A stretch of 64,000 nucleotides of DNA. Source: Dermanyssus gallinae. Its lineage: Eukaryota; Arthropoda; Arachnida; Mesostigmata; Dermanyssidae. A model generated the notes under the pieces. It was not told where the DNA came from, did no database searches, and saw only the letters and a program-made list of their open reading frames with translations. Shown piece after piece: positions 50,617 through 63,814 of the stretch. A program made the translations under genes and the position numbers. Within the stretch, counting starts at the first letter, position 1. Every line of letters begins with the position of its first letter. The DNA lies in NCBI GenBank assembly GCA_003439945.1, contig QVRM01004003.1, positions 274,501 through 338,500 of the forward strand, given 5' to 3'.

Positions 50617-52348
50617 ATAGTCAGTGAGCCACGCCAAAGCATGTCAATGGTCCTTCCCCCCACCACCAACAGAAGCGACACAGTGACAATGCCAACCACC
50701 CCTCACCCCCGCCCAGTGGTGGCTGTAGTGTTGGGGTTGTGAGTCTGCCGGGATGGGCACCAACGGTTGTCATTGTCACACGGGATAGAAGAAGATACCA
50801 ACGGCGGCGTTAACCTGTCTCTGAGCGTACTGTACCGACCGGAAATGGTACTATCGTGGCAATCCTATTATGCTTTGTCTCTCGCCTCACATACACGCCA
50901 ACACCCAGTCGTCGTTCGGGAATGGAGAGCAGACAAGATATCCACCCCTTTGGCAGGTGGCGGCAGGTCTTTCGTTTCTCGATGCCGAGCGTACTGAAGC
51001 AGGTTGCCACGCGTTTCCCACTCCCCTCTATGTCGGGGCCGCTGCCCCGTCTGTTGTCTCCGCTTCGACGAGCCATTTGCGCAATACCCTTGTTCTGCCC
51101 TCCTACGGAGACAGTATTCCCAATCCGTACCAGTGGAGAGCAATTGGAGAACATTATGAGCGCTGTAGAAGTGTTCGTTACAATAGATTGCCAGCAGATT
51201 GATACGACTCTAAGGACGAAATCAAAGGATGCCTGTTCTGCTTCAAACTCTGCTGCCCTATTTCCGCGTGTTTTCAATAGGTAATTTTTGTTAACTATTG
51301 AATGCTCTTTGTCCTGTGAAAACACGTGAAATTGTACCACCACAAGGAATAATTAAATTATAACTGAATTTATTATATTGAGAGCTGTGCTTAAGACGTT
51401 CTTCGTGATAGTACACACCATGGTGAATGATTCATAACATCAGTAAGTTTCCTACACATCAGTAATCTCCTAATGAGGTTAGGCTGATTAGCTGCCAGCG
51501 TTTAAAGCGTGGCCGGGCGATTCTGGGTCCCACCCATCGTACTGTTGTTATAAGTGAAGCTCCGCATAACGAGTCAATAATTTCGAAATCTGCTGAGAAT
51601 ACTTATAATCGCTCCTGTGGAGTGCGTCATATTCACCGCTTTTGCATTGTTTTACTTTACACTTCAAGCTCTAAAGTTAAAGTGTTTGCAGAACTTATAA
51701 CTCATTGATGCCTAAAGTAACTTCGTATCTATATTTCCCCGCTTTTTCCAGTGTCTCTACTGAGTAAGTGTTGCATTTCTCTTTACAGTGACGTACTACT
51801 ACTGCTTCTACCTTCTAGACCGGAAGTTTGGCATTTTCTATAATATTTTCTTCGTCTTCATAGCTTAATCTGCCTCTAGCAACTCCACGTCCTAATGTTT
51901 TCATTCCATCTTCTGAAAATTAGTAAGTTTGGCTATATGCCAAAATTGAACTTGCCCTTGCGGGCCGCCTAGGATTCGCAAACTCGAACTTCTTTTCGCA
52001 AATTAGGTCAAACGGTTGTGTCCAAATTGTATTGCATGTCTTCCTACTGCTCGCTGTGTCAGCTCAACCTGGCCTATGCAAGTGGCATTCCTAGTAATAA
52101 CAGAATTTGCCTAAGGGACAGCTGGTACAAGAGGGCTCTTCCAGTTCCTAATTTCCTTTGTGGGCAGGAAGCAGTGATACGATAAGGTTTGTCCATCTGC
52201 ACTATTATCAGTCTTTAAATATGTTAAAAAATACTATACGTCACCTTTTAGTGCATCTTTTTTTCCAAAGCATCTTTCGATACATATAAACACATATGTT
52301 TATGTTCATAAACTACGTCCGTACATACTGATAGATATTTTCACACAG

Positions 52349-52351
<3 letters not shown>

Positions 52352-52393
<42 letters not shown>
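52352..52393. repeat. (TA)n microsatellite
   Basis: Pure TA run. Confidence 0.97.
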
Positions 52394-52395
<2 letters not shown>

Positions 52396-52917
52396 ATACC
52401 GAACTGCGTACAGAAGAGAAACGATGCCTAAAAGTACACATATAACTACAAAATAGCGACAGAAGACGTGCGCCTTTCAGTGGATTACAGATTATATAGG
52501 TATACCCTTGTGGCCAGGAAAATCGTCTTTATGGCTCACGATCCCCTCGACAGCTCGTCAACTCGTCAGCATATGATAGCAAACTTTGAAGCGAACGTCG
52601 CTCAAGATACAAAATCACTGTTACGGAGAGGCCGTAAATCCACGACTATTTAGCGATACAAACTGTACGCGTCATAATGCGCAAATTTAGCTAACTTAAT
52701 CTCACTGCAGCTGCTGCAATCGCTGTTGGCGCTGTTATTGTATATATTGCTTTCAATTGGCATTGTTGGCTAGCGCGAGCTTGATCTCGTTACTGTCGTT
52801 ACAGTAGTAGTCGTAATAGTAATTGTAGTAGTAGTAGCAGTGTGTAGTAGTAATAGTAATAGTAGCACAAGTCTTTGTTGCTATCTTTTGCTAGTGGTGT
52901 AGTTGCTGTTGCCACTA

Positions 52918-53246
52918 ATGATGCCTCTAGGTGTTTTTTGTGTTGTTATTGCTGTTCGCCTTGCCTCGTTCCGGCGTGCAGCGTGTAGCGGAAACCGCAA
53001 TACGATCACCGCCATTCATAGTGACAACTCAAGTCATCGAACGTCTGGCCGCCAGCCAAGAAAAGTCTTCGTCGTTTACGAGCGAACCGCTGTGACAAAC
53101 ACACCAGACCAGCTCGACGGACGATGTCCGTTACACCTCACTGCAGTCTGTCGACGTAACACCACAAACGCCATGTGGAGCAGTTTTCGAATGACAGATT
53201 GTACGCACCGAGCTCCGGTGCGGTCGAACAGTGCGGACGCGTTCTG
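52918..53246 (+). CDS. Hypothetical exon with leader-like start and consensus donor
   Basis: ATG at 52918 gives MMPLGVFCVVIAVRLASFRR, a possible signal peptide, then about 90 Ser/Thr/Arg-rich residues with scattered Cys. The frame reaches a donor TTCTG|GTAGGT at 53246. No downstream exon was identified and no family is recognised. Confidence 0.25.
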
Positions 53247-53599
53247 GTAGGTCTGCGGAAAAGGTCTAAAGATCCTAGTGCTGACCACGAACTAGATAGA
53301 CACTGTGCAATAGCAAGTAGGTGGCCTGATTTGCAGTGCATAGCTCAATATTGCAAATTGTGAACTTTAGTGGAACTTTTGAGACAAAAGTGCGGCCAGT
53401 TCTGAACAGGTCGTACAAAACTAAAATCGTACTCAACGAACTAAAAGCGAATGTAAATTAGTGCCGTAATAGACGGTATAGTTGTCCAATGGCTAGTGTA
53501 ACATATGGGTAGCACAGAGCACAGCGTCAGCCTGCGCAGTGGATGAAGTAGTGTTGCAGAGTAAATGGGAGATTGAGTTTGCCAACTTCTATTAACAAT

Positions 53600-55080
53600 C
53601 AGGCAATGGTCAACGAGGGAGACAGCCCAGGGCGGAGAAGGAGGATGAACGGAGGATAGAAAGAGAGGAGAGCAAGGCCGAGACTGACGACGAAGGTATC
53701 TTCCACGCGAGGACTGACGAGCAGTCGGACGTTAGAAAGGGAGCCGCCTATAGTTCACAGGGAAGGGAGAATACAGACAGAACAACGAAGATCCTAGAGG
53801 AGGGTAGAGAAAAACAACGCCAGGACGCCGTCCTGGCGTTGGTACAATGAATGGGTAGCTTGGTGAAATTGTGCGAAACACGGGCTCTCACAAAGAATGA
53901 GAATTAAAAAGGAGAATTAAAGGACCAAAGAGCTCCCTAAGCTACTGAAAAGGCCAGTAGCGTCAGTAGAGGATAGAGGAAGAGCCACACGCAATAAAAA
54001 GTTAGGAGAAAGAGCCATCAAAGAAGAAATCGGGCGCCTAGACAGAACTACAGAAGGAGACAACCAATCTCAAGATGAATGGAACAGCGCAGTCTAGGGG
54101 CGAAGGTTATAACGAGACATGGAAATCTAAGATCAAAAGAAGAGTGCTGTGTTCCCGATGTCAAACCACGGAAGAGAACAGAGTGGCAGCGCCAACCGAA
54201 GAGGAAATCGAGGAGGCAGGTGCATTCGAGGGCAAGCAGAATTATCAAAATGGGAGTGGCCGGACAAAATGATGAAACATATCAAGTTTACCCAAGCAAA
54301 CCTTGTCTCCCCAAGAGGTGTCCGTGTTATGGTAGTTTCTAAAGGGTCTGCTTTGGACAATGTCCTATTCTCCCCGGGGAAAGCTTGCGTTGCCATTCCA
54401 CTTAGTCTCGAGAGTTGAAGGACTGGACGCCGAGAAAGCAATAGTGCATCAAAACAGAGAAGCCATTAAGATTATTGGAGGTTCAGTCGAGACAGTGGCA
54501 GTCAGTAGCGGTCAACGCCACTTGGTTGTGTGTGTGGTGAGCCTGGAAGGGACCATTGAAACTGGAACCCTAGGGGTGCTGCAAGCAGCTATCGGGTAGG
54601 CCTTCGAGCTTTAAGGTAGGGGGGTGCACTAGTGGTGCATGCAACAGAGGAAGGACAAAAAAATAATTCCTCTTAAGAGCTAGAAATCGCTTTATGGGGA
54701 ACCGAATTCTTCTCAAATGAGCAAGGGGTGGAGCAGGCTCGGGGCAAGTGCACCAAGGTATTGTAGAGCCGAGGTACTCCCTGGCGATTGTTGGTTGTTC
54801 ATGGCCCTAAAACGACAGGACAGTCGTAGCGAAGGGTCCTAAATCCGCCTGCAATGTTAAAAATCATTCAGAGAAACCTAAGCTGCCAGAAACTATGAAA
54901 GCGCGCCCTGTTTGGCGCCACTTTAGCGCTCAAAGCAGCCGCTAGGCGGAATAAGTTCACGCGGCAGCTTCAGGAGAGTGGCCGAGACGAGGACTCGACG
55001 GATATGGGAGTGGGAGGAAAAGTTCAGCCAACCTGCAGTGTATACCTAGATATTCCCTCCATCTGGATGCATGTAAATAT
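53600..55080 (+). pseudogene. Decayed coding-like block, possibly LINE ORF1/ORF2 remnants
   Basis: The block is GA-rich with several overlapping broken frames. Two short stretches, HIKFTQANLVSPRG at about 54278 and MLKIIQRNLSCQKL at about 54855, resemble the start of a non-LTR ORF2 (LxxxQxNLN-type). The upstream text is charged, as in a gag-like ORF1. No zinc knuckle or reverse transcriptase motif was found, so the assignment is weak. Confidence 0.28.
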
Positions 55081-55264
55081 GCAGAAGGATAGATTAAGAT
55101 TTAACTGAATAAAAAATGGCGGGTTTTCAACGGCTTCAAAGAAATGTCAAGTGTTACCGAGGCAAGGGCGGAGGAGTGCATGTCTAGTGGGTTTGTGAGT
55201 CCCACACTAGTCACACAGGCTGCTAGTAACGCAAGTATTTCCAAAACGTTTCAGAAAAAAAGAT

Positions 55265-55941
55265 TTTACGTACCACTAGCAACGTTCGGTATTAAATGTG
55301 GCCGAATTATTATCTGAAACATTCATTCCTTTCGACAATCTGTCTATTCTATGCTTTCAATACAACCATCCGTCGTATTGCAATTGTAAGGAGCTTTTGG
55401 TCGCCAAGTACGATATGCGGTGTCACAGCGGTAGACATTTACACCGGATGTCGCCAAAGCCCTTATGTAAAGGATCTACACTACGGTTGAGTATCCCATA
55501 CATATTAGATGTTACACACACTTTCTCTCCCCACCCTCCCCTCTCTCTCCAGCTGATTATGAAGTATTTTGTTTATCGCAAGCGACAAGAAAATGCAGCC
55601 ATCTTGCCACATGGCATCGATTGCTGCCTTCAAGAGACACAAGTCATAATTCGTTAAAGGGATGCATATGAAAGACACATACTGAATAAGTTTATCTAAA
55701 TTCCGTCATGCAGGAAGCGCCCCGAAGTAGAAGACAAAGTTACGTAGAGGCCAGAAGCTTGCCGTTTTCGCGACCTGATTCACTTTTTAAAGGCATAATT
55801 ACTATGGTTCGAGCCACAAAACCCGTGAGAGCCTTTGCATGTAAATTCTACGGCGGGATTCATCGCCAGCGCTCAACAGCATACGAACGGTTACACAAGC
55901 TAATTGCCGATCGTCGCCTTAACAAACTGCAACCACGGTAA
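55265..55941 (+). other. Candidate multi-exon gene, Cys/His-containing, unrecognised
   Basis: After an acceptor ACCACTAG| at about 55279 the frame reads AELLSETFIPFDNLSILCF and YCNCKELLVAKYDMRCHSGR with further His and Cys (LHRMSPKPLCKG). A second segment follows CTCTCCAG| at about 55553. A third follows GTCATGCAG| at 55710 and runs GIITMVRATKPVRAFACKF, then GIHRQRSTAYERLHKLIADR, to TAA at 55941. The donors between them are weak (GTCATA, GTTGAG), so the joins are uncertain. The C-terminal part looks protein-like. A transposon origin is possible. Confidence 0.3.
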
Positions 55942-57065
55942 CCAGCAAACGTTACTGGATTTGGTTAACAGCCAAACATGGTTCTCGCTGTTTAGTTCTT
56001 TCTAAAGTATCATTGTCAGTTCCTGTCGAGTGAGCATCGACTGCAGTAGTTTTTTTTAAAAGCGGGTATTGTTAGCCCAGAGTATCATTGTCCTCGGCAA
56101 CCATCAAAATGTCGCTAGATTTTTCATGTCTAGCTGCAAGGTGCCTACGAGCTTACAGTTTCCTGAACTGCCAAGACAGAATCGAGGTTAGTCGTATTCA
56201 TGTCCAGGTTCCGCCTGCCTTTGAACAGGCAAAGCGGCTAAAATTATTGCCTCGCTCGATTTGCGCATTGCAAGTTAAAAGAGACATAAAAAAGAAAAGA
56301 ACTGTAATGATCGACTCTGCAAGCGTCTTGAATGCAAAGAAGCTGCCATCTGTCGTTCTTCTTTTTTTTGTTGCGACTTCTCTCAAATCGTTAAGGAAAA
56401 CGAAAGAAGAAGTTCAAGAAGGCATGACAGGTGTCTCGTGGTCACTAATCTAATTATCAGCTCATGTGCGAAGTAATTAGAAAATGCTTGGGAGCTCGAT
56501 CGAGGCCTGTCGTTCGTCGACGAAGTCTTTCCAATTCTGACAAAGCGTAATTCGGAAGGAATCTAGACGGGTTAGGGATTGCGACTGCGGCTGCCACAGT
56601 TACGCCAAATATAGCCTTTACACGACTTAATCAAAATGTGGTAAACCTTCACCTTCGGAGCTACCCTCCGGGAGACTACTGCGTCTTTAAGTAGTTAGTT
56701 GGGGCGTTGAAGTGTATCTCTGCTAGGTTCTATCGGCGACACTGAGCTTTTGTCCACACAGATAACGGGATCTATTGTCTTTTACTAAGAGCTATTGTTT
56801 TCTTTTCCGAGCCCGCAAGCCGCGTTGTACTAGTTCGTAACAAAGGGACTAGTCCCAGACTTGCTATAGACGGAGTAATCTTGTGGTCACACGGCTAAAC
56901 ATGTACACAAACCGCTTCAAAGAGAAGATATTTCTTGCTACTCCAAACAAATGCATTCCGCACTTTGTGCCGATGAATTGAAGGACAGTCTTTAGCTAGT
57001 GTTGCCTCAAGAAAACCCACGGTGAGATGAGAAGGGTGAGCTCCAGGGTAGATTTATATGTGCTA

Positions 57066-57068
<3 letters not shown>

Positions 57069-57104
<36 letters not shown>
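57069..57104. repeat. (TA)n microsatellite
   Basis: Pure TA run. Confidence 0.97.
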
Positions 57105-57105
<1 letters not shown>

Positions 57106-57449
57106 CGAGAAGATAACTAAAATTAGTAGTAGGTAAGTCAAGTACACATACATGCCTTACTACCAACACATTGCATATGTGTTTCACCGTGTCTCGTCAT
57201 ATGTATGGATGTTTGCAAAGTTCTTTCTTGACTAGACCAGCTTTGTTCACCTTGCACCACCACCTTTTTGCGCTGAAGCCGCCTACAGTCAATGAGACAG
57301 GTACATGTACTACAGGCAAATCTTGTGCCTTCACGCGCAAGCAGACCATTCTTTCTCATGCACATTTAGTACACCGTCAATATTTAACTTGCAGATTTTT
57401 TAAATTATCTTCTCTTATTGTAGTTAAAAATATGCGTATATGTATGCAT

Positions 57450-57647
<198 letters not shown>

Positions 57648-58626
57648 GTAAGACTAATAATAATGGAGGGGGGTGGTAGCGCTCCCTCATGAGGATCGAG
57701 GACGAGGATTTTTATCGCTTTAGAAAAAACCTTAACTATAGTATACGTAAATAATATTATATATATAAACGATGGTGATACGACCAGGCGTGCCTCGATC
57801 ATGCCTGCCTACCGAATTGAAGTAATTAAAATCTGTCCCACAGGTGTTGCTAGGATTGTACATATCTTGTTGAAGGGAAAAAGTAATGCCGCGTCACGCC
57901 TGTGCTAAACGACAAAGACTGAAGCGGCGTGAAGTATTCTGCGTGCCGGAAGCGTCCCGAGAAGTAACCTGCGTCCCGCTGTTGTTGTTGTCTCGCTCGA
58001 TTTGCAGGAGAGCTTTTAGTAAGCCAGCTCACATGCAAACACGCCTGTCATCATATGTCAGCTGGATGCAAGGCGCCCGCTTCTCACACGGAACGGGACC
58101 GCATAGCGTTCATCAGTTGTCGTCAGTCAATGCGTCTTTCGCGACATGGAATGTCGTCGGCAAGGCGGCAAGGCGGTCGTTTTCCTCTACCTCTTCATTG
58201 GATCAGCATTCGGTTAGGCTTTCATACATCCCGCATACCCAGAAAGCGTTTTGTCGCTAGAGTTATCTACTACTGCTTTACGCCGTCACCTTGTTCACAA
58301 CCGCCTCCTTTCGAGCAAGCGAAACATATCATTGACCAAACGATGCTATGTCATACATAAACACAAATACGTTGTGAGGAGAGGCTGTGACTCTGTTCTG
58401 CAAAAAGAGCCTGCTGCCGTACGCTCGTCATTCGACAATTGGTCGGTTAATCACAGAGCGCGTTACTGCATACTCGCTTACCTTGATCTCGTCCGCATCG
58501 ATCTGAAAGCGACAGACAATGTAATAGAGCCAGTTGTTAGTCCACTTTTAATTGCACGACGGACTCGATTGTTAGGACGATTGAGCTTGCATACGCATTT
58601 GTTAACCAAGAGCAACAACAAGGCAT

Positions 58627-58652
58627 AGCAACAACAACAACAACAACAACAA
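58627..58652 (+). repeat. (CAA)n microsatellite
   Basis: About eight CAA/AAC triplets. Confidence 0.95.
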
Positions 58653-59707
58653 TATCGCACAAAATGGTCAGTCATAAGCAATAAACACAAGGTTAACTTA
58701 ATTACTACAGACTTAACACAAACGCCACACAAACTCAGGCAGAATGTGACCAAAAACGTCGTTGACTTTATTCGTCATCTTCGAGATGTTAAGATGAGAG
58801 AGCGAGCGCTATCTAGCGTACAGCCGATGCAGTATCGAGCAGATTGTTGCAGGTCTCTGCTATAGAAGCTGTAGATCGTTGCATCTCTGCTCGAAGGTAA
58901 TGCAAATCAGATCAGGCAAGACAAATATACCTTAAGTTAATATGCATACGCTTGTTATAATTAATACGATGCCATACGCTGTCTTACCAAAGAACGGAAG
59001 CGAGAGATGGAGCGTGAGTAGAAGAACGAGAAAGGAGCAAAAATGGTAGCATATTTGTAACACAAAACATAATCAAAAATCAAATCGAAATAGGAAAAAC
59101 AGCGGCTCTAAAAAAGCCATGAACCTCAACTATCGCGTAACTAGTCTAAGCAAATATACTACTGTTTCATTTTGATGCACCGAGACACAGCGCAGCACAT
59201 AGTGGGAGGCACACACAATTGGATGACCACAGAACCCGCCCGGCACGGACCTAGGAATTCTCACAAGCTGCAAGATGTATACAAATATAATCTCTATTTC
59301 GCAAGGAGATTCGCAAGATTTAGCTGCCCACTAAACATTTAACCAACGAATAACGTTCGACGATACACCGATGTATTTTCGCTGCAGCAGGGGCAAATTA
59401 CAGCTGACAGGGTATTTACGAATTGAGAGGTAATGCAATTAAGTCGCTGTGCGGGCAAGCAAGTGCTGCTCTTGTTTCATTGGCTCATTGCAAACTATAA
59501 CTGCGTAACTCCGATACGCACACCATGAACTGCGATTTCGCAGCAGCAGCGATGCCACCAATCTACCCTACAGCTAACAATACGCTAATCATATAGCTAT
59601 ATCGCTATATTGACTTGATATGAATTATTATAACAATAACCCGTGTGTGTGTGTCAGCTGTGCAAGCTTGAGCTGTGCGTCGACAGCTACGCCGCTAGCT
59701 AAAAGAA

Positions 59708-59739
59708 AATGGGCTTATCAAGTTGCTGTTAAGCCCATT
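59708..59739. repeat. Inverted repeat, 10-bp arms
   Basis: AATGGGCTTA, 12-base spacer, TAAGCCCATT. Confidence 0.85.
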
Positions 59740-60913
59740 ATTGTTTGCCCAACAAGACGGGAACAAGATTACGCACGCTTATCGGCGGCTCAAGGGCTAA
59801 CGCTGCTTGCTAGACGAGAGGCGCAAAGGAGTCTAGGAAATCGGTGCTCGTTTGTGAGCATACTAGACTAAGCTAGCTAGATCGATAATCATTAGGCGAG
59901 TAACTAGATGATCTAGTTAGGCAGGCAGTCAGGGACGCAGGCAGACAGACACACAGACCGATAGGCCCGTTGTTAAGGGGAGAATCGGGTCGGGGTGTAA
60001 GGGCCATGTGAATGCGAAACGAACGCGTGGAAAAAGCGATGCGGAAATCGAAACAATCGAGCTACAGTGAGGTTGTACTTTGCATGCAAACAATATCGAT
60101 CAACACGATATCGATCGATAGCACGAGCATTAGCCATTATCACCACTTCACCACCGGCATTATTAATATTGTCGTCGTCATAGTTATCGTTATCATCATC
60201 ATCATCTTTGTCTTCACGGTCATGGTCAGATGGTCATGCTAACATGGCCAAAAGAGCAACTCATGCATCGATTGATAGATCGACCGACAACTTTCCAATT
60301 GATTGATTGATTGAATCAATGAACGAGTCAATGAGTGGGCCACTCATTAGTAAAAAAAAGCAGTTCTGCTTCAATCGGCTTGGAACGGTGATCAAGAGTC
60401 CCATTGTTCCGTTTACGACGTCCTTGCCGTCATCGCAGTTGCCTGCTTAGACATGAATCAGCGTCGTTGTTGTTGTTGTTCATAACCGTCAACGTCCATC
60501 GTCGATAAGGAGGCGTGCTTTTGCTGTCCGTGGTCATCACCATGTCATGTCGTCCTCACCGTTGTGACTGACTCGGGTTCATTGACAGTCAAGACAAGTG
60601 GTGGTTAGGCATCGTACAAGTATGAGTACAAATCGAGTACAAACGAGGTCGCATCCAGCAGTGGCTGCAGCAGTCGCAGCCAAGTTGACGACTACGGATG
60701 ACCTCGGCGTAATAGGTAGTGGCGATCTATGGAACCGTTCGGTCTTTGATGGCGCGGTGTTTGATGACGCTTGTCTCAGAGATTCGCCACATTTGCTGTC
60801 GCCGAGCGCTCAGTCCCGTATCGTGGTCTTCATCGGGGCCATCTACGCTGTTGTTGCGATCCGATCCGATCTTTGTCGTTCATGTCCTCGTGGTGCCAGG
60901 CTACCGTTCATTA

Positions 60914-60914
<1 letters not shown>

Positions 60915-60948
<34 letters not shown>

Positions 60949-60950
60949 TT
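60915..60950 (+). repeat. (CTA)n microsatellite
   Basis: About eleven CTA triplets. Confidence 0.95.
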
Positions 60951-61177
60951 ACCACTAAGGTGTCACTAGACGACAAAACAATCGACGAGCACGTGTCTAA
61001 CAAAAGAGCGACGGAATGACCCGAAACGATGCGGCCAACGTGATTTGTTCGCGCGCGCCCGATCACCCCACTCACACAAACACCCATACACAGACACAAA
61101 AAACAAGAGATACATCAGACACGTGTCATCAGCGTACATGATGAGATGAGAGAGCAAGGCTGATGAATGCGGAGTCT

Positions 61178-61370
61178 GAAGGAAAACTTTTCGGGGGGTG
61201 ACCCTCACCCAAGATTTAACGTACACGGGACTGCTTCCCTCCTTGCTTCATAGACGGACCCCCATAACGACAAATGTGCAACGCTGGGGCTTGAACCCGC
61301 GCACCTGTGTGTCTACTCCGGTCGCGAGGCGCAGGCGAATGCACTCACCACGCCACCGGGCTCGAATTTT
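61178..61370 (-). mobile_element. tRNA-derived SINE, family 2, minus-strand copy with target-site duplication
   Basis: On the minus strand the element begins with a tRNA-like head (TCGAGCCCGGTGGCGTGGTG) and has a perfect B box in GCGGGTTCAAGCCCC. It is flanked by an identical 14-bp duplication TGAATGCGGAGTCT at 61164-61177 and 61371-61384, which fixes both ends at 193 bp. It shares head, B box and body segments with the copy at 7547. The intact duplication suggests a fairly recent insertion. Confidence 0.85.
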
Positions 61371-61530
61371 TGAATGCGGAGTCTAGGGCCGTGTTGTTGA
61401 TGTTGTTGGAGAGAGATCGACGCAAAATTACGCGCGGCAGGATTGATGTGTGAGGTGGCGATGGCAGTGGTACGCGTTGATGGGGTCGCGCCGCTGATCT
61501 AATGAGTGGCATTTCCAACGCCCCTCTTTC

Positions 61531-61616
<86 letters not shown>
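61531..61616. repeat. (TA)n microsatellite with T interruptions
   Basis: TA runs are separated by TTTATA and TTATA. It lies 150 bp beyond the family 2 SINE. Confidence 0.96.
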
Positions 61617-61619
<3 letters not shown>

Positions 61620-63186
61620 ACTATACCTCGTTTTTGATATCTTAGTTTTCCTCTCGCTCCTATCGATCTTCCTCTGGTTATCTGTTAGCAGCCCCTCTGT
61701 CTATGTGTCTGGACGACGTCAATATGACGACACCCGTAACGACAAAGATTACCCCAGGGACGCCTTCAAGTGGCCTAGTCTCAAACATGAGACAGCCTGC
61801 TCATGCTGCTGCCGTAGCAGCTGTTGTTGTGAGCACCGTTGCCAGGCAGTTTCGTTTTGACGCTACTGCGCTTGTCGAGGAGCATAAGAGCACGTCTCAT
61901 CGTGTTTCTGGTCGACTGGCTGGCAAAATTAGGCTCGGACCCCTTCTTCATCGTCGCCTACTCCTTCTTTTGCAATCTCTTTCTATCTGTTCGCTGGCCG
62001 GACGGAGCAAATCAATACTTAATTTAATTATTTGATCTGATAGGTCAAGTTGCAGATATTGTGTAAATCCTTCTATCTAAATTTGAAGCACTATATATAT
62101 ATAGTGTCTATGTCTCCATATACAGGTACAGACCCATACACATAGGAGTTGTCTTCTAAGCATTTGCAACTTGCATAGCTTTAGACTACCGAATCTACGG
62201 TTTCCCGCAACTTATCCGCCTAACTTCCTAACACCCAAGGTGGAATCCCTGAACTAAAACGAAGCCACAGAAAACAAACACTATGAAAAAAACAAAATTC
62301 ATGTGGGGCTCCAATCCGCAAAATCTCTACAATCAATTCTACGTAATTTTATTTAGTATAATTCCATCAGGACTTCGTTAGACATTCGGCAGTTGATTAA
62401 AGGTTCTTATAACAAATTATTAGGACACAAACACAACTTAACTATATTCCAATTGTTTTTCCTGCATTATCGTAAATGCAGAGTTTTGTCAACCTAGGCA
62501 GACTTTTTCTAGCTGCAGAAAAAAGACGAAGGACATTAAAGTTTTCCTCGCTTGTAATTACACGCTGTTTGCCCGCCTTATTGTTTAGATAATAAATAGA
62601 GAACGACTTGGTATATAAGTGTCGTTTGCAGGCAATGCTGCTGATGCCAGCGCTTAGTACACTCCATGCTCTACCTGCAACATAATACCAACCTACCAAT
62701 AACGTGTTCTATGTAGTGCTTGCTTCACAAAGTACAACTGCAATTTTATATATATGCGTTTTGCATTTTATAATGCACATGCGTGGTTTTTGCTTTGATG
62801 ATTCAGTCAAATCGTCACCAAAGAGCGCAATGGTTATTTAGTAACCATGTAGATTATACATTATATTACACAGGCACATTTGAATACCATATATTACACG
62901 GGCACATTTGTGTATTACCGAATCGTCTAGAGGTGTTCTAGAGCTTCTGCGGCTGGAGGAACCGCAGAACAGATTTAACATGTACGGTAGGCAGCAGTCG
63001 CTTATCGACGAAACGCATATCGAGCATAATTTATGCAACGGTGGGTATGAGATTTCTGTGCTCATGCTGTGTTTCATGCGTGAACGCTAGTAAAACTATC
63101 ACCCACATGCGGTTTACACCAGCTCATTTATACGACTTATATCCTTTATTGATGGTATTCAATGAGCCTTAATGAGTTAATGAGAT

Positions 63187-63211
63187 GCATGATGATGATG
63201 ATGATGATGAT
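63187..63211 (+). repeat. (GAT)n microsatellite
   Basis: Seven to eight GAT triplets. Confidence 0.94.
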
Positions 63212-63760
63212 GTTGACGACCCAATGTGGAGCCAATAACGTCAGCCAACAATGGAGAAGAAGGATCAAAAGTAGCAATCCGGTATTTGGTCAAAACGGTC
63301 GACATGGCAGTGACATGCGCAAGACGTCAAAAGCAGACATCAAGTCACGGGTGAGCACACAAAACCGACAATCGGAGGAATCGAAAATGATCAGGTTTCA
63401 ATACCGTCGTGTTAACGCTAGGCCAGCTGAAGAACGCTGCCTTGTCGACAAAGGTAGTGGAACGAAGGAACAAAACCGCTGCAACTCAGCACAAAACGTT
63501 ACATGTACGCTAGAATCAGGCATCGAATGCATAGATGGATGACGGTTAGATGCATAGTAGATCGGGGTTACCCGGGGTCGGCACGGTCGGTAGCGGTATC
63601 CGGTGAGGTCAAGGCGTTGGGGGGGGGGATGATGAAGGTGGGAATGAGGCTGGGGACTGGTGGTTAGGTGTATGAGGTCGATCGCCACGAGGCCAACTCG
63701 CACGCGGCTCAATCGCATCTCGTCTTCTCGATCGATCGAGTTAAATCGAGCAATACTTAC

Positions 63761-63814
63761 GGCCGAATTTTCAGGAATCATCCGGTTGATGGGTCGCGTC
63801 TTCGACTCGTCCGC
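63761..63814 (-). CDS. Candidate internal exon, unrecognised gene at the right edge
   Basis: On the minus strand, an acceptor GTGTTCCAG| and a consensus donor GCC|GTAAGT enclose 18 in-frame codons, ADESKTRPINRMIPENSA, phase 0 at both ends. The peptide looks like ordinary protein. The family was not recognised, and neighbouring exons would lie to the right of the window and leftward. Confidence 0.4.

Larger units (their letters stand above)
44246..52917. other. No supported gene; repeats and one SINE
   Basis: It holds the near-palindrome at 45463, the 17-bp repeat at 46374 and the family 1 SINE at 48268. Minus-strand segments at 50095-49870 (VLDKDVNKKPPVIGVQMG) and 49785-49676 (SQVIAQAFGQPHKKPSYTFP) look protein-like, and the latter ends ATG|GTATGT, but they could not be joined or identified. 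Confidence 0.5.
61385..63760. other. No supported gene
   Basis: It contains (TA)n at 61531, an imperfect tandem duplication of about 30 bp at 62850-62920 (ATTACACRGGCACATTTG) and a (GAT)n run. A minus-strand frame near 62442-62640 (ENFNVLRLFSAARKSLPRL) looks protein-like but is unplaced. Confidence 0.5.

Noticed and set aside
50810..51343. Overlapping ORFs of 110-177 codons on both strands
   Set aside because: None shows a domain, leader or splice site, and three frames are open together, as expected from GC-rich non-coding DNA.
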